This document shows positions 26,801 through 39,200 of a stretch of 64,000 nucleotides of DNA, one piece after another. The stretch comes from Paralichthys olivaceus (lineage: Eukaryota; Chordata; Actinopteri; Pleuronectiformes; Paralichthyidae): the NCBI RefSeq assembly GCF_024713975.1, contig NC_091096.1, forward strand, positions 21,574,458 to 21,638,457, given 5' to 3'. A model generated the notes under the pieces. The model did not search any database. It was not told the origin of the DNA and saw nothing but the letters and a program-made list of their open reading frames with translations. Both the position numbers and the translations under genes were made by a program. Position 1 is the stretch's first letter. The number at the start of each line of letters is the position of its first letter.

Positions 26801-29800
26801 GTATATGTGGGGTCTGGTGAGGGCTATGAACCTAGTATCTCTATGGACAATTTAGATTTATTTTCTAATATGCATTAAATAGGGCCATCTCAGAGCAGAA
26901 GGTGCGCGTTAAGCGGCTGGGGACGGATTTGACTAGTGCTCAGAAGGAGATGAAGGCCAAACATAAGGCCTACGAGAACGCTGTGGGCATCCTGAGCAGG
27001 AGGCTCCAAGAGGCCCTGACTGACAAGGAGGCGGCCGAGGCAGAACTGGTTAAACTCAAGGCCCAGGTGTCTGATGGGGGAAACAGCCAGGTCTTACAGG
27101 TACTGTTACTGTTCCTTGAAAAATGTATAGTTCCAAAATAGTTTGCCACAAAGTAGTAGTGTAGTGTTTAAACATTGATTAACAGTCCTCATCTCATATC
27201 CCTTTACCATAAGCTGCTTTCAGACATACACTGAAGTCCAGGTATTCACCTGACATTTTTCGGATGGGCTGTATGTGAGAATGCAAACGTATGAGTCGGT
27301 AGCGCTGGGTTTTTTCCTGCAAGCTCTCTTAGTAAAACCTCTGTGGAATGTTCGAAAGAGTCCATGTGAATATAGGACAATAGCATGATAATGTCCAGAC
27401 GTTATTATTCAAAGTGGGCGAGTTAATGACATTTCTAATGTGTAATAGACACAGAGCTGAAACAAACAAAAATAATACAAATATCTCATGATAAAAAAGT
27501 GGAGCCATAAACGTGTTGAAGACAATAATATTTAGTTACAAAAATAGTCTCCCATCTTTAGGTTTTAAACACTGGTGTTTACACTTTGAATGTGTCACAT
27601 GGTCTATGGTTGTACAGCTTTTAGTTGAAAATGATTCAAATATTTTGACTGAACCTGGTCCGCTGTGTCCGGTCCTGATGGATCCTGTCAGGCTCAGGTC
27701 AGGTATCCACAGATACTCAGCTGAGGGTTCACCTGCAGTTCTGTGCTTCCAATGATGTGCAGCTCCAGCTCAGATAACTCTGTAAACCTTCCTTTTCTTT
27801 TCCCTTCCCCCTTTCTGTCTTCTAATATTTATTTTGACTTCACATCTAAGATCAAACTATTTTTTTACTTCAATAATACAGCTTTCACTGAATCTGTAAC
27901 TGCACTGTATTGTTTTTTTGTGGTATTTTATGTCATAGCCTTGACGGGGCATTTACCTATGCTAAGTAAGAAACACTTCAAACAACTATGCAGTTTAAGA
28001 GGGTTGTATTTTTCATCCAGGGTAAGATAAAGGCTCTGCAAGAGGAGCTGCAGGTTGTGACCAGCAGCAAGACTATGCTCGAAAAGGAGCTGCAGGAAGT
28101 GATCACCCTCACCTCCACAGAGCTGGAGGATTACCAGGAGAAGGTGATGGAGCTCGAGGATGAGGTGAACTACTACAAATTCTAATATTTGGAACTGCTC
28201 TCTCTGGCTAATTTGGAAAATATAATTTCCTACTTTATGAAACTTACCATGTATGTGTGAGCTTTATGTTCTTAAATCAATGCATTAATTTATGTTGTGT
28301 TGTATTTGTACTATTTCTCAGCTTCAAGAGTCACGGTGCTTCAAGAAGCGGATCAGGAAGTTAGAAGATGCCAACAAGAAGCTAGCACTTGAGCTGGAGC
28401 ATGAAAAAGGGAAATTGGTTGGATTGGCACAGTCCCACAATACACTGCGGGAGCATTCCAACATTTTGGAGTCTGCCCTCGCTAAGAGGGAAGCAGATCT
28501 TGTCCAACTCAACTTACAGGTAAAAAATGTTGTTTGTATTTTTTAATGTTGTTATATTCCTTTATTTTTAAATAAATATACACCAGATTTTTTATGAGAA
28601 CATATTTATTTTGTTCATTGTTTTTAGGTCCAAGCTGTTCTGAAGCGTAAAGAAGAGGAGGACCAGCAAATGAAGCAGGTGGTACAAGCTCTGCAGCTTT
28701 CCTTGGAAAAAGAGAAAACCAAAGTCAAGGACCTGAAGGAACAGGTTGGAGCTCTAATAAGATGCAGGATTTTTTCTTCATTGAGTTGAAATTCAAACTC
28801 AACATCATTTTGCTTGTCAAATAATTTAAAGGAGTCTATAATTTAAATATATTTTAATCTGAAGGAGCTTCTGAATAAACCATAAATATTAGAAAGCTGA
28901 ATTGTTACATGTATCTATAAGAAGTCAATAGCTTTTATCAGTTGTTTAGGGTTAGGATCCTGAATATTCAGATTTCCTGGGGTCTTTTAGGTTGTAATAA
29001 TATGTTGTGTTCTTTAGGTGGCAGCAGCAAAGGCTGAGGCGGCCCACAATAGAAGGCACTATAGGGCGGCCATGCTGGAGCTGTCAGAGATCAAGAAGGA
29101 CCTTAAGGCCAAAGAGGACCTGGTGAAAGCCCTGCAGAGTGAATCACTCAAACTACAGTACGAACAATCTGTCTGTAAAAAGAATTCAGTGATTTTAAAT
29201 CTAATTTTATGTTGTAAAAGTTGCCGTAGTTGTATGTGTTACCACTCATTTATCAGTGAATATTTTGTACTCTGCAGGGCTCAGGATGAACAGCATGCTC
29301 AGGAGGTTTCCAGGTTCCAGGAGGAGCTGAGTGAGGCTCATTCACAGCTGCAGATTCTCCAGAAACAACTGGACGAGGAAATGGCCAAACAGCCGCTCAC
29401 TCACCAAGAGGTACAGATTCTGAAGCAGGGTCAGGCTCATAATTAAATGAAGCTATTAGAAGCCATGGTCATCTACCTCTGATATAATTGACACAATGCA
29501 GTTTGTATTTTTATATTTTTAAATAATTTTGGATTTGTCTGAATTTCATCTTAATAGAAAAATGTTTTCATCCACTGTTTTATCGAGGATGAGGGTCCCA
29601 CTTTTCCAGAAATCTGTTTCAGTTTAGTTTGACCCATCACTTGTTGTTATTGGTGATTGACTGATGACTAACGTCGACTGTTTGTTCAGGTTGAAGACCT
29701 GAAGTGGGAGGTGGAGCAGAGGCAAAGGGAGATTGAAGCTCAGAGGCAGCAGGTGGAGATGATGGAGCAGTGTCATCATAGGGAGCTGGACAACCTACAG

Positions 29801-31564
29801 ACAGCTCTGGGGGCAAGTTTTCACTACATTTTAAAATATGGACACAATGCTCTCAACTGCATAAGAAATTAGATATTGTTGTATTTGCAAATACATACAA
29901 TTATATTTACAATTGGAGTCAAGAGGGAAACACAGGATGAAGTGAACTTCTGCACTCAATTTATGATTACCATCATCTGGCCCGTTCAAAATGATTTATA
30001 ATAAACAAAATGATCTGTCGGGCTCAGAACATCAAGGTGGAGCTGGAGTCAGTGCAGGAGGAGCTGAGCAGCACCAGGAAGGACAAGTTTATGCTGCAGG
30101 CCAAAGTGGGTGAACTGAGGAACAGCATGAAGACCGTCCTCCTGCAGAACCAGCAATTCAAACAGGACCTCAAACAGAGCCGCCTGAGGAAGGTAACACA
30201 GTGTTTCTTCTCTTTGAAAAGTTTCTCAAAAGGTCTGCAGACTACAGACTGGGCAAATCTCTGAACATTTCAACTTGACTAATAAGCTACTAAAGCATTT
30301 TCAGATATGCACTAAAGTGTATAGAATTTTGTGGAGGCCTCTATGTGAAAACACAAATGTCAGAATCTTTTGTTTTGGACATTTTTTCTCTCTAGCCGCA
30401 AAGTTAAATGTCTGGAAAATGTAAGAGTGAGCCCATGTGAGAATACAGCAGGAAAATTCTGAGTGGGCATGTTGATGATGTTTTGTACATGTGACGGATG
30501 CGAAATTGGAAGAGTACCAATATCACAGATTGACGGATGAGAGATGTCAGAAGATGCTGACGATCATGCCAACTTGGAAAGACAATGAGATTCAACAGCT
30601 TTTAGTGTGCTTTCTGCTGCGAAATTAATACATGATGTCCTGCCTCCATCATGCCTTAACGTTGCGGAAACTCTCATCTCAGACTCTGCTGCATTCTTCA
30701 GATGTGAAAGGCAAACTAAAATATCCCAAAATATCCAGACATTTTATGGAGTTCATGTCTGAAATCAGATTTTGTAACTTATCATCATTTGAAACTCTCT
30801 GTTGTTAAGTTGCTCTTTATTCGTCTTGCCATGGTGGTTTTCAAATATTAGCAAAAAATCATTCAAGAATTTAGAAGTTAGAAGGTAAAGAACTTTATAG
30901 CTAGATGTTAGTATTTTCAGCATTTGAGCTGACACCACTTGCTGCTATGTAGTTACCCAAATGGGTGTACCCCTACATTTCTACAGCATGACTAATGCTC
31001 ACAAAGCCAAAGATTTAAAGGCCAGTGTTGTAAGTACAATCCCAAATAAGAAACACCTGCTCAAGAAAAGTGACTAAATCCCCCCCTGTAATGATGTTAT
31101 TGCTGCAGCAGCGGATGGAGCTAAAGAGTGAGGGGAACCCATCCAACTCTGTGACACCAGTGAAGATCCCAGACTGTCCAGTGCCTGCCTCCCTCCTGGA
31201 TGAGTTACTGAAACCATCAGCTTCTGTCAACAAGGAACCGCTCAACAACCTGCACAACTGTCTCCGGCAGCTCAAGTAAGCCTATTGTTGTGACTGCATG
31301 ATAGAACATTATTGACGTACCTTCATAAAGCATTTTGTGTTGTTCCCCAAAAGCCAGAATACATATGACGTGTTTTTTTCCCTCAGGGAGGAGATGGACA
31401 GCCTCCAGAAGCAGATGGAGGAACACACAGTAACAGTGCATGAGTCAGTGAGCTCATGGACAAACACAGAACTGGGACTTCAGAACAACATCTCCAAATC
31501 ATCAACACCGCAAACCAACATGGTGGTAAACAACAACAATGAAGCAGAACAGCAGGAATCATAA
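17853..31564 (+). CDS. golga3: Golgin subfamily A member 3 (golgin-160)
   Basis: Golgin-160 is a peripheral Golgi coiled-coil protein used in membrane-protein trafficking and dynein-linked Golgi positioning. Coding exons: 17853-18024, 19117-19398, 20095 (or 20101)-20213, 20565-21283, 21472-21580, 22064-22370, 22466-22668, 22778-22915, 23105-23266, 23366-23734, 24129-24206, 26113-26376, 26490-26584, 26883-27099, 28021-28164, 28322-28519, 28628-28744, 29018-29157, 29278-29410, 29690-29812, 30028-30192, 31109-31275, 31387-31564. Phases agree throughout, giving about 1,532 codons (human 1,498). The N-terminal third (to about residue 430) is disordered and includes the conserved LQSLRLSMPMQET and FSTLDPELML motifs. 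The remainder is heptad-rich coiled coil, including VRQWYQQQLALAQEARVRLQ and KIPDCPVPASLL. The start has G at +4 and lies in the second exon. Identification is very secure; only individual splice choices are uncertain. Confidence 0.96.
24930..25740 (-). mobile_element. Degenerate Tc1/mariner transposon remnant in a GOLGA3 intron
   Basis: On the minus strand, near 25150-25200, a decayed frame reads KQGGGSVVIWACAS, the Tc1-family signature KHGGGSVMVWGCFS. Close by, the CCCATTAAACATTTTGTCATTAGTCTTGTGG stretch and the CATTGTCCTGCTGCATCACCC stretch match widespread antisense fish Tc1-like copies. Several stops break the frame and no clear terminal repeats are visible, so this is an old fossil. The intron (24207-26112) is otherwise featureless. 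Confidence 0.7.
27212..27425 (+). mobile_element. Partial MITE-like repeat, TTTCAGACATACACTGAA family
   Basis: It opens with GCTTTCAGACATACACTGAAG and includes TGTATGTGAGAATGCAAACG, TCCTGCAAGCTCTCTTAGTA and AGAGTCCATGTGAATATAGG. The copy at 30297-30770 has related words in the same order. The right terminal repeat is not found, so the copy is truncated. It lies in the GOLGA3 intron between the exons ending 27099 and starting 28021. Confidence 0.65.
30297..30770 (+). mobile_element. MITE-like repeat with inverted ends, same family as 27212-27425
   Basis: The left end is TTTTCAGATATGCACTAAAG. The right end is GAGTTCATGTCTGAAATCAG, whose reverse complement, CTGATTTCAGACATGAACTC, matches the left end imperfectly. 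Shared internal words with the other copy include GAGCCCATGTGAGAATACAG and TCTGAGTGGGC. The element is about 470 bp, with no open frame, inside the GOLGA3 intron between the exons at 30028 and 31109. Confidence 0.7.
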
Positions 31565-33170
31565 CAGAAGAACTTTTCTCAGGCCAATAGAGGGAGAGTG
31601 GAGTTTTATCCACAAAGGCACCTTTTAGTCTCATAATCTTTCTCTTAACAATTGCTGCCAACATTTGGCGTTCTCCCATTGGCACAGAAGTGCTTTTGCA
31701 GAGTAATACTATATATATCATAGCTTTATTCTTTCCTTTTTTTGATGGTTGTTTATATTTTTGTTTTGCTAATTTCACACTTATTTATTTATAGATAAAG
31801 AATTACAACTTTTCATTTGAGAGCCCCGGAAAGGACCCCACTTCTTGAGTTGATCTGTGGGGCCATTTTTTCCCCCCCTTAGTTCAGCAGGTTTACTCAC
31901 TAAAAGGTACTTAGTCATTGTTCCCTTTTAAAAAATAAATTGGTGGCTTCAATGCTGCTTAAAAATGGTTGACATTATTTTAAAGTGTTTTTGGTGACAG
32001 AAACAACAGTTGAGTCTGCCACCAGACTGACAATGAACTGTTCTTCCATTTCTTTGTGCCTGTGTATGAGTGAAGTTGCCTATCTATGATTTAACAGACA
32101 TGCTTACACTTCCATGTTGTTTCTAAAAAAAACCTTGTGGTGAAACATCATCGCTCCTTTTCAGGAAGTTAAAAGTCATATACAACTGTTATCTGTCTTC
32201 TTTTGTATGGCCTCTTGTTAAAATGCAGTGTTTCTTATTTTGGATGTTACCATATCACCTTGGGTTCTTACAACTCTATAAACATTAATCTCAGTTATGT
32301 ATGGAGGTGTTTTATCTAGCATGGACTGCAGTAATTCGCACGCAAAAAAGCCTTAAGCAATCTTTAATATGCTGTAAAGGACTAAGTCAGTTTGGATGAA
32401 CGTATTTCTGATGAGTGTGTGTGCAAGATGTAATGTGTTAATTGTTTGTGTGTGCAAAGAACGGTTTATTGTATAGTAAGTGGGTCACATTAACTGACAT
32501 TGCACAGTAGGTGATCAAACCTAGGCTGAGAGAGAAAGACGTAAGACGATGCAGAAATGTTACTTCTATCAGCAGGTGCAATCAGATGTGTTCATTTTCT
32601 GTTGTTACATTTGGTAGATACTGTATTAACAAAAGATAACCCTTGAATCAGATGTTATTCTTGTGTTATGGCTGTTTCATGGGTAATGGATAAGTTAATT
32701 GTTTCCAGAGGTTAATATATATAAATACACTTCCTTTTTTGTATGATTGTAACTTTATCATAACTGTTTAATAGTGTAAAGAAGATGAAATGCAAGATAT
32801 CAAATGCAAACCATAAAGCAAAGCCGATAGTAATTTGGGTACATCTTGTAGAGAGGTCATTGGATGGTTTAGATTTCTGCATGCAATTTTGCTGCAGCTG
32901 TCGATGCTCATTACCACATGAAGAAAAACAGTTTTTGAAATACCAAATTTCCAAAGGGACAATGCATATTTTTAAAATGCTGGTTGGTGTTAACAACAAA
33001 AACATTGAAGATCGAACTGTATTCAAGTTGAACTTTCACTGTAACTCAAATCAGTATGTAACTAACATTTGCGCTGTATGCATAAACTTGCTGTATGTTC
33101 TTTTCTTCTTTTCAAAGATTGGAATCCATTCATTCCTGTTTTATCATTTGTACTGGGAGATGTGGTTGTA
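31565..33170 (+). other. golga3: GOLGA3 3' untranslated region (extent uncertain)
   Basis: The sequence after the stop codon is AT-rich, without introns or conserved coding content. One canonical AATAAA is seen at 31934-31939. Later ATAAA-type words allow a longer transcript. Open frames of up to about 130 codons near 32.7-33.2 kb on both strands have no family resemblance and are treated as chance. Confidence 0.5.
31934..31939 (+). terminator. golga3: Candidate polyadenylation signal of GOLGA3
   Basis: AATAAA lies 370 bp after the stop codon. It is the first canonical hexamer in the 3' region, though a weaker downstream signal may be used instead. Confidence 0.4.
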
Positions 33171-34239
33171 ACCATCATAAAATTGCACTATTCATCTGTC
33201 ATCACCGCTTGTGCTCAGTTTGTGATCCACGGTGTATGGTATCCCTGCGTTTAAGCTGTTGTTCTGCTCAGGCGCTGGGTTGGACAGAACGGGGTCCTCG
33301 CTCTGTGCATTTTGAAACCGTCGCGGTGAGAAGACACCTAGCAACAGCAGCCGGGAGAGCGGAGGAGGTGGGCATCCTTAAATTAAAATGAGAATCCTGT
33401 GAACTACTACATATTACTGTGCTACATGTTTACAGGAAGAACACATGAGCTCTTTTTTGTTTACTGTTCCTATTGCTATTAACCCATGCTATTGCTAACC
33501 ATCGGCTTCCTGTCATGCTAAGTAGCTAATGACAATTAGCATGCTTGCTAAAGTCCATTTCGTTGAGTGGCACGTGTAGTTAACGTCATGTACTGTCTAT
33601 ATGTCCACGTTGAACAGACTGTGGTGTCTCTTAGTATCTGCCCTACTCACTTCTTGAGTGATTGTCTTTTCATTCGTTATGTTTTGCCTGTGACTTGCCT
33701 GACAAATGCCTTAGTAGCAAGTCGGCTCGTCTACATGGGATTTTGCCAATAGGGATATTCTTGAGCCTGGTGTATTATGTGAACGTGACACTAGATTTGC
33801 ACAAATCCGTTACTTTGATAAATGTGTAGACAATGTGTAGTGAACGTGCCGGTGTCAAGAAAAGCCAGGACACGAGGTTACAGTTTCCATTTAACAGTCA
33901 CGTCTGCTACTGGAGAGCGTGACGCTACTTTCACACCCCACAGAAAGTACGTAGATAACAGTGACAGTCTAAATACAATTTCAGCAAAATGATCTTCAAA
34001 TCGCAGAGCACTGACGAGTCAATCATCTCCAGTGATGTTTTATAAGAATGTTGCAAATCCCGACAATAAACGGCCATGATTAAAAAAGGATGTAGCGCAG
34101 CGGTGGTCTCTTTCAGTGTAGTGTCACGTCCAGGTGCAATCTATGTCTCAAATCATGTGGTTCGATCATTACTTAGTGTTTTAGAGATAAAGCGACAGTT
34201 GTCATTATATCACGCGCCTGTCACCTTCGTGTCGTCCGG

Positions 34240-34428
34240 TGTTGAATTTTCCCACAGGTCTGAAATGCAACGTGCGCCCTCCCTTGCCACTGAGCATGCG
34301 CAGAACACGTTGTAAACAATGAGACTATTCCAGACCGTCTCCAGCTTTGTGTCTGTGCAACACTTGACCTGTGTAAACTAACCGCGGGTTCCCTCAGCTC
34401 AGCGCGTGTTCGGTGGACATGTCACTCG
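34240..34428 (+). promoter_or_regulatory. ankle2: ANKLE2 promoter region and non-coding first exon with short uORF start
   Basis: A CpG-rich patch ends in a donor CTCG|GTAAGT at 34428. The exon's last ATG (34419) begins an upstream frame that continues across the splice to 35598 and reads M-S-L-G-S-stop. The stop ends at 35605, three bases before the ANKLE2 start codon. The transcription start is not visible. Confidence 0.5.
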
Positions 34429-35608
34429 GTAAGTACACGCGCACGTTCGTTACCGGGTGTCATCTCCCACACTTGGATGTTCATCGGCATCATCACCGCG
34501 AGGACATCACATTTGTTACGTTACAGCCCGAAACCCACCGCGAGTGACACACTTGGGCGTGACAGCGTGCGGGTGAACCGACCAATGTTTTGATTCGTCC
34601 AGTTTAATGCGTGGTTCTGATCGCTATGATTCCAGTCCGAACTGTCCGCGGCCCAACTTTGCTCCGCCAGTGTAGGTTTTCATCTGAGCGGTTTCCCACA
34701 TGCTAGCTTTGCCAGGGACATTCCCCGCCCGCTAAAGCTGATTTGTTGGTTAGCAGGCTAGCTAGCAGATGCTAGTCCCACATTGGTGTTGTCGGTTCCG
34801 TTCGAATACAGTAAGTTGGATTGATAACGTGGGAGTATTGATCATGAGAGGCACCTGCTACATCGCATTACATGGACTTATATGTTTCAAAGATCCTTAT
34901 GAGCCTGCACATGAGCTGTGGAACAGATTAGTAGAGCCTCCATGGGAATGTTTAAACGGGGATTTGTTGGTAAAATCTCTATATTTATTCAACGGTTAAT
35001 TGTTTGTTACGATAAAATATTAACATATGCGCAAGACAATTAAAAGCTGTGGATCGCTAATTATCAGAAGTATAGAGGAAGGTAAAAAAACAACTAAACT
35101 CAGTCTGCATTTAATTTAGTGTTTCTCTTTCACTTAACTATGCAAAGATTTTATGAGTATTGTCCAAATTATACATTAAATGATATCTAACTATCGAAAC
35201 TTTGTTCAGACTGTTTAAAAGTAGCCTGTATTAATAAATGTTGTATTTTGATTGTTAAGTAGTAATAGTATTAGAGCTGTAAGTAAAGGCAAAACCTGGG
35301 GACCCTCTGATTTTCATATAACACAAAATCAATTTAGCTGTGTGGAATCATGTCATCTTGTCAAATTTATACTTTACCTGAAACTCATCTTTCAAAGATA
35401 TGACTATAGGAAATGTGACTAATGCAAATGTGGTGTAGTGTTAACAGCTAAATTGTATGTTATTATTCTTGATATTTTTAATCAGAAAATCTGGAACACT
35501 GTAAAAGACAAACATTAGGTAGTACACGGTGGTTGTTCAGTTTATTACCAATGGCTGGTGTCATGATTGCTCAAGTGTATTTTGTTGTGTCTTGCAGGGA
35601 GCTGAAGC

Positions 35609-36172
35609 ATGGAGGCGGTTATGAGCAGGCTGAGGGGGCTAAGTGACGATGAACTGCGCGGGGAGTTTGCCCGAGCTGGCGTCAAGTGCGGCCCCATCAC
35701 AGCCACCACCCGAGCCACCTTTGAGAGGAAGTTAGCCCGAGTCCTGGCCGGGCCAGAGAGCAGTGTCACTGAATTAGACAATGGCTCTTCAGCAGGCCTT
35801 TCGGGTTGTGCAGATGTGGCCTGTGTCACTGCTGCAGTTGCACCTACCACTGCTGCAACAAGCAGCAGCTCCTCTAATGCTGCCAGCGAAGAGATAGACT
35901 TTGGCTATGGTGTGGGTCTCAACCCTCCAGAGGAAGATGGGATCTCAAAGACAACGTCCAACAGCTCTGCTGAAGGAAATAACTCTCAATCCAAAACAGA
36001 ATCCCTTTCAAAGCTCGCACAAGTGTCCCCAACCTGTTATTTTGGAGTATGTCCACCCTGGGAGGATGTTTTGTCGAGAAATGGTAAGAAATGTAACTTT
36101 ATTACAGGGATACAAAATAATGGTTGCAGCTATTACTCTCATTTTCAATTAATCTGCAGACCTTTTTTCCTG

Positions 36173-36242
<70 letters not shown>

Positions 36243-39200
36243 ATGTGAGCTCTTCAAAAAGTCTTGAAATGTAATACTCCTGGGGTGTTTCCAATATTAT
36301 TGCAAGCAAAATATTACAGTAAGGTTGGTAAGAAACAAATTTGCTTCACTCGCTCCATTGACTTTGGCACTACACAACAATGACATTGTAACAAGATGAA
36401 GGAGTTATGTTGGAAAATAATTATAATTGCTTAGCATTCGGCCTCAGGGTTTGTTTTTTTATTGTTATGTGTAATGCTGCAATGCAGCTACTACAACAAT
36501 ATATTTTCAGCACATATAAAAAATAAATAAATGAAGTTTTCCTTCAAATATGAATAATGACAACATTTTCAAAATGCAAACATCTTACTCTCAGAATGAA
36601 AAAACTTGCAACTCCTGTGAGCATGGTTTCATTTTGGCTTTCATGCTGAGCTGACAGCTCTCCCTAGTCTTCCCTCAACAGATCTTCCTGTTTGTTTATC
36701 CATGATATCGTCTGTGTTGTCTAGTTTCAGTATTTGTTAAGGAGAATGTGCTGTTGTAGTCTGACATCTACATTTGTCTGTTAAGTGGATGAAAGCATTT
36801 GTTGCTGTTTGTGAGCAGCAGGGAAGTCGGACTGCCTAACCTCTCTGGAATAGAATATTGATCTAAATTAATCTTGAGCTACTACAAAAATCAATTCTGT
36901 AAATGTTAATATGTCAGGGAGAGCTTTTATAGCAACTGCACTTTGTATAGCCTCATCAAAATATGACTTTACAGGAAAGGAGAAAAATGTAAGATACAAT
37001 CTGTCGCTCCTATTTGACAGCCACATTAACTCCCTTCACTGTACTAAACAAGAAAAACTAAGTTGTTGTCCTGTGGGAAAAAAAATGAAAATAGAAGATA
37101 GTAGCTAATTTTGTGTCTTTTCTTTTGTAGAGAGAGCACATGTATACACAGATAAGAAAGACGCTCTTCAAGCTGTAAAGATGATGAAGGGAGCACGATT
37201 CAAAGCCTTTCCCATCCGAGAGGATGCTGAGAAGTTCGCCATGGGGATCTGTGACTATTTCCCATCTCCCAGCAAATCTGCACCCTGTGTGTCTCCAGTC
37301 AAACCAGGCCTGGTCCTTGGTAAAGGTAACTAGATTTGTGAGACCTTTATGTATAAATGGCCACAGTAATATCCTCAATTATACATTTCATCAGACATTC
37401 AGGATATGTTTGATCAAGGTTTTATCCACTACTCTTTTAGGCTGTGCTGTTATTTTTTTTTCTTTCTTTGAATTTATTTGCTGCCATTGACTTAAATGCC
37501 ATCTCAGAGCTAATTATTGTAATGATGCAACAGTGTGATGTATAGTTTCTCTAAGACAGTTTGAACATGGAGCACATCAGCCTTGGACAGAGTTTTCAAC
37601 AGCAGTATCGTTCTCTCTCTTCTCCCTCTCCTTACTAGAAAACATGGAGGTTGATACCATCAACCGGGAGCGGGCCAACAGTTTCAAGAGCCCGCGCACC
37701 CAGGACCTGACGGCCAAACTGAGGAAAGCTGTGGAGAAAGGTGACGAGGTCGCCTTCAGCGAGCTGGTCTGGAGCAACCCGCGCTATCTCATTGGCTCAG
37801 GGGATAATCCCACTATTGTGCAGGTGAGGACATTAAATGAATCTCTATCTTCCTCACTCTTGTTGAGGGTTAAGGTCAGAGGATGTTGCACCTTGTTAAG
37901 CCGTTAGAGACAAGTTGTTATTTGCGAATATGGGCTATACAAATAATATTTTATTGATTGATTAGTAGCTCTATTGTGGAATCCCAAACTCTGCTGAAAC
38001 TCTTTGCTGTTAATAGATGTAGTATAGCCTGACTTGAATGTTGTCATTTGTTGATATATAAAGGCCAACCTGTTCGCTAAACTTATATCCAGCTTACAGT
38101 CGGCAAGATGGAGACCGAAACGTGACCTGTCTGTCTGTAATAACTTCTTTTAAATAAGTGTTTCTCAGTGCCAAGACTCTTCAGGAATGTAAAAAAACAA
38201 ACTAGATCCTTGGAGCCAAATAATTAAAAAACATATTTAAAGTGCAGCAGAGTGATGGAGATGCACATAGTGTAGAAGTTTGGTAGATTGCAATGCTGGT
38301 TGATGATTCATGAATTTTAAAAGGGTCTTGTTTTCTTATCTTGTTAAATTAAAGTTTCATCATTAACGTCATTGATGTGGAAATAAATGGCAATTCATGC
38401 ATCATACCAGTCTTTGCACTATTCATATGTTCTGTGTCATAAATACCAACCTTTACCTCAAAAAGTGAAATACTAGTGCATGATTAATCCATAGCTTCAG
38501 CAGGTGTTGCTTTTTTTGAGTCCTCTCCCATTAGCAGGAGATTAAAGAGGATTATGTCCTGATCCATGAAGTTGTTCCCCCTGTTTTGTTTGGTTAGGAG
38601 GGCTGTCGGTACAACGTCATGCACGTGGCGGCCAAGGAGAACAAGGCGGGAATCGCCCAGCTGCTGCTGGACACCTTGGAGAACCCAGAGTTCATGCGCC
38701 TAATGTACCCAGACGACCAGGAAGTCATGCTGCAGAAACGCGTCCGCTACATTGTAGATCTTTACCTCAACACTCCAGATAAGGCTGTAGGTTAATTTAA
38801 CATACCAGCTCAGCCAGATTAGATTAGATTCTTTCCAAAAGTTGTCAGTTAGCTGTGTTTACATTGTATTTTATTCCATGTGTGTTACAGGGGTTTGAAA
38901 CGCCACTTCACTTTGCCTGTAAGTTTGGTTGTCCAGATGTCGTCAACGTTCTGTGTTCACATCCTGACAGCGATAAGAACCGTAAGAACCAGTACGGCCA
39001 GAAGCCTTGTGATGTAAGCAGCTTTATTTTTTAATTTAACCTTTTTTTTAAATCCACAGTGTGAAAATGTTCCCACAGGTGTTACTGTTTGCACTGGACA
39101 TTTAACAAGAAAAGACGTGTGGTGGCTCAGTGTCTGTACTGCATTCACTGAGTAAGAGCTGCAATGTTATGTTTTCGCTGTGAGCAGCTTCACTCCTCTG

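Noticed and set aside
32712-33171. Overlapping open frames of 104 and 128 codons on opposite strands
   Set aside because: They sit in the GOLGA3 3' region, have no recognisable features, and occupy the same AT-rich stretch on both strands.
35609-36274. Continuous ANKLE2 frame of 221 codons ending in a Tyr-Ile run
   Set aside because: The last part is intron: a GTAAGA donor at 36084 fits homology and phase, and the Tyr-Ile run is a TA microsatellite.
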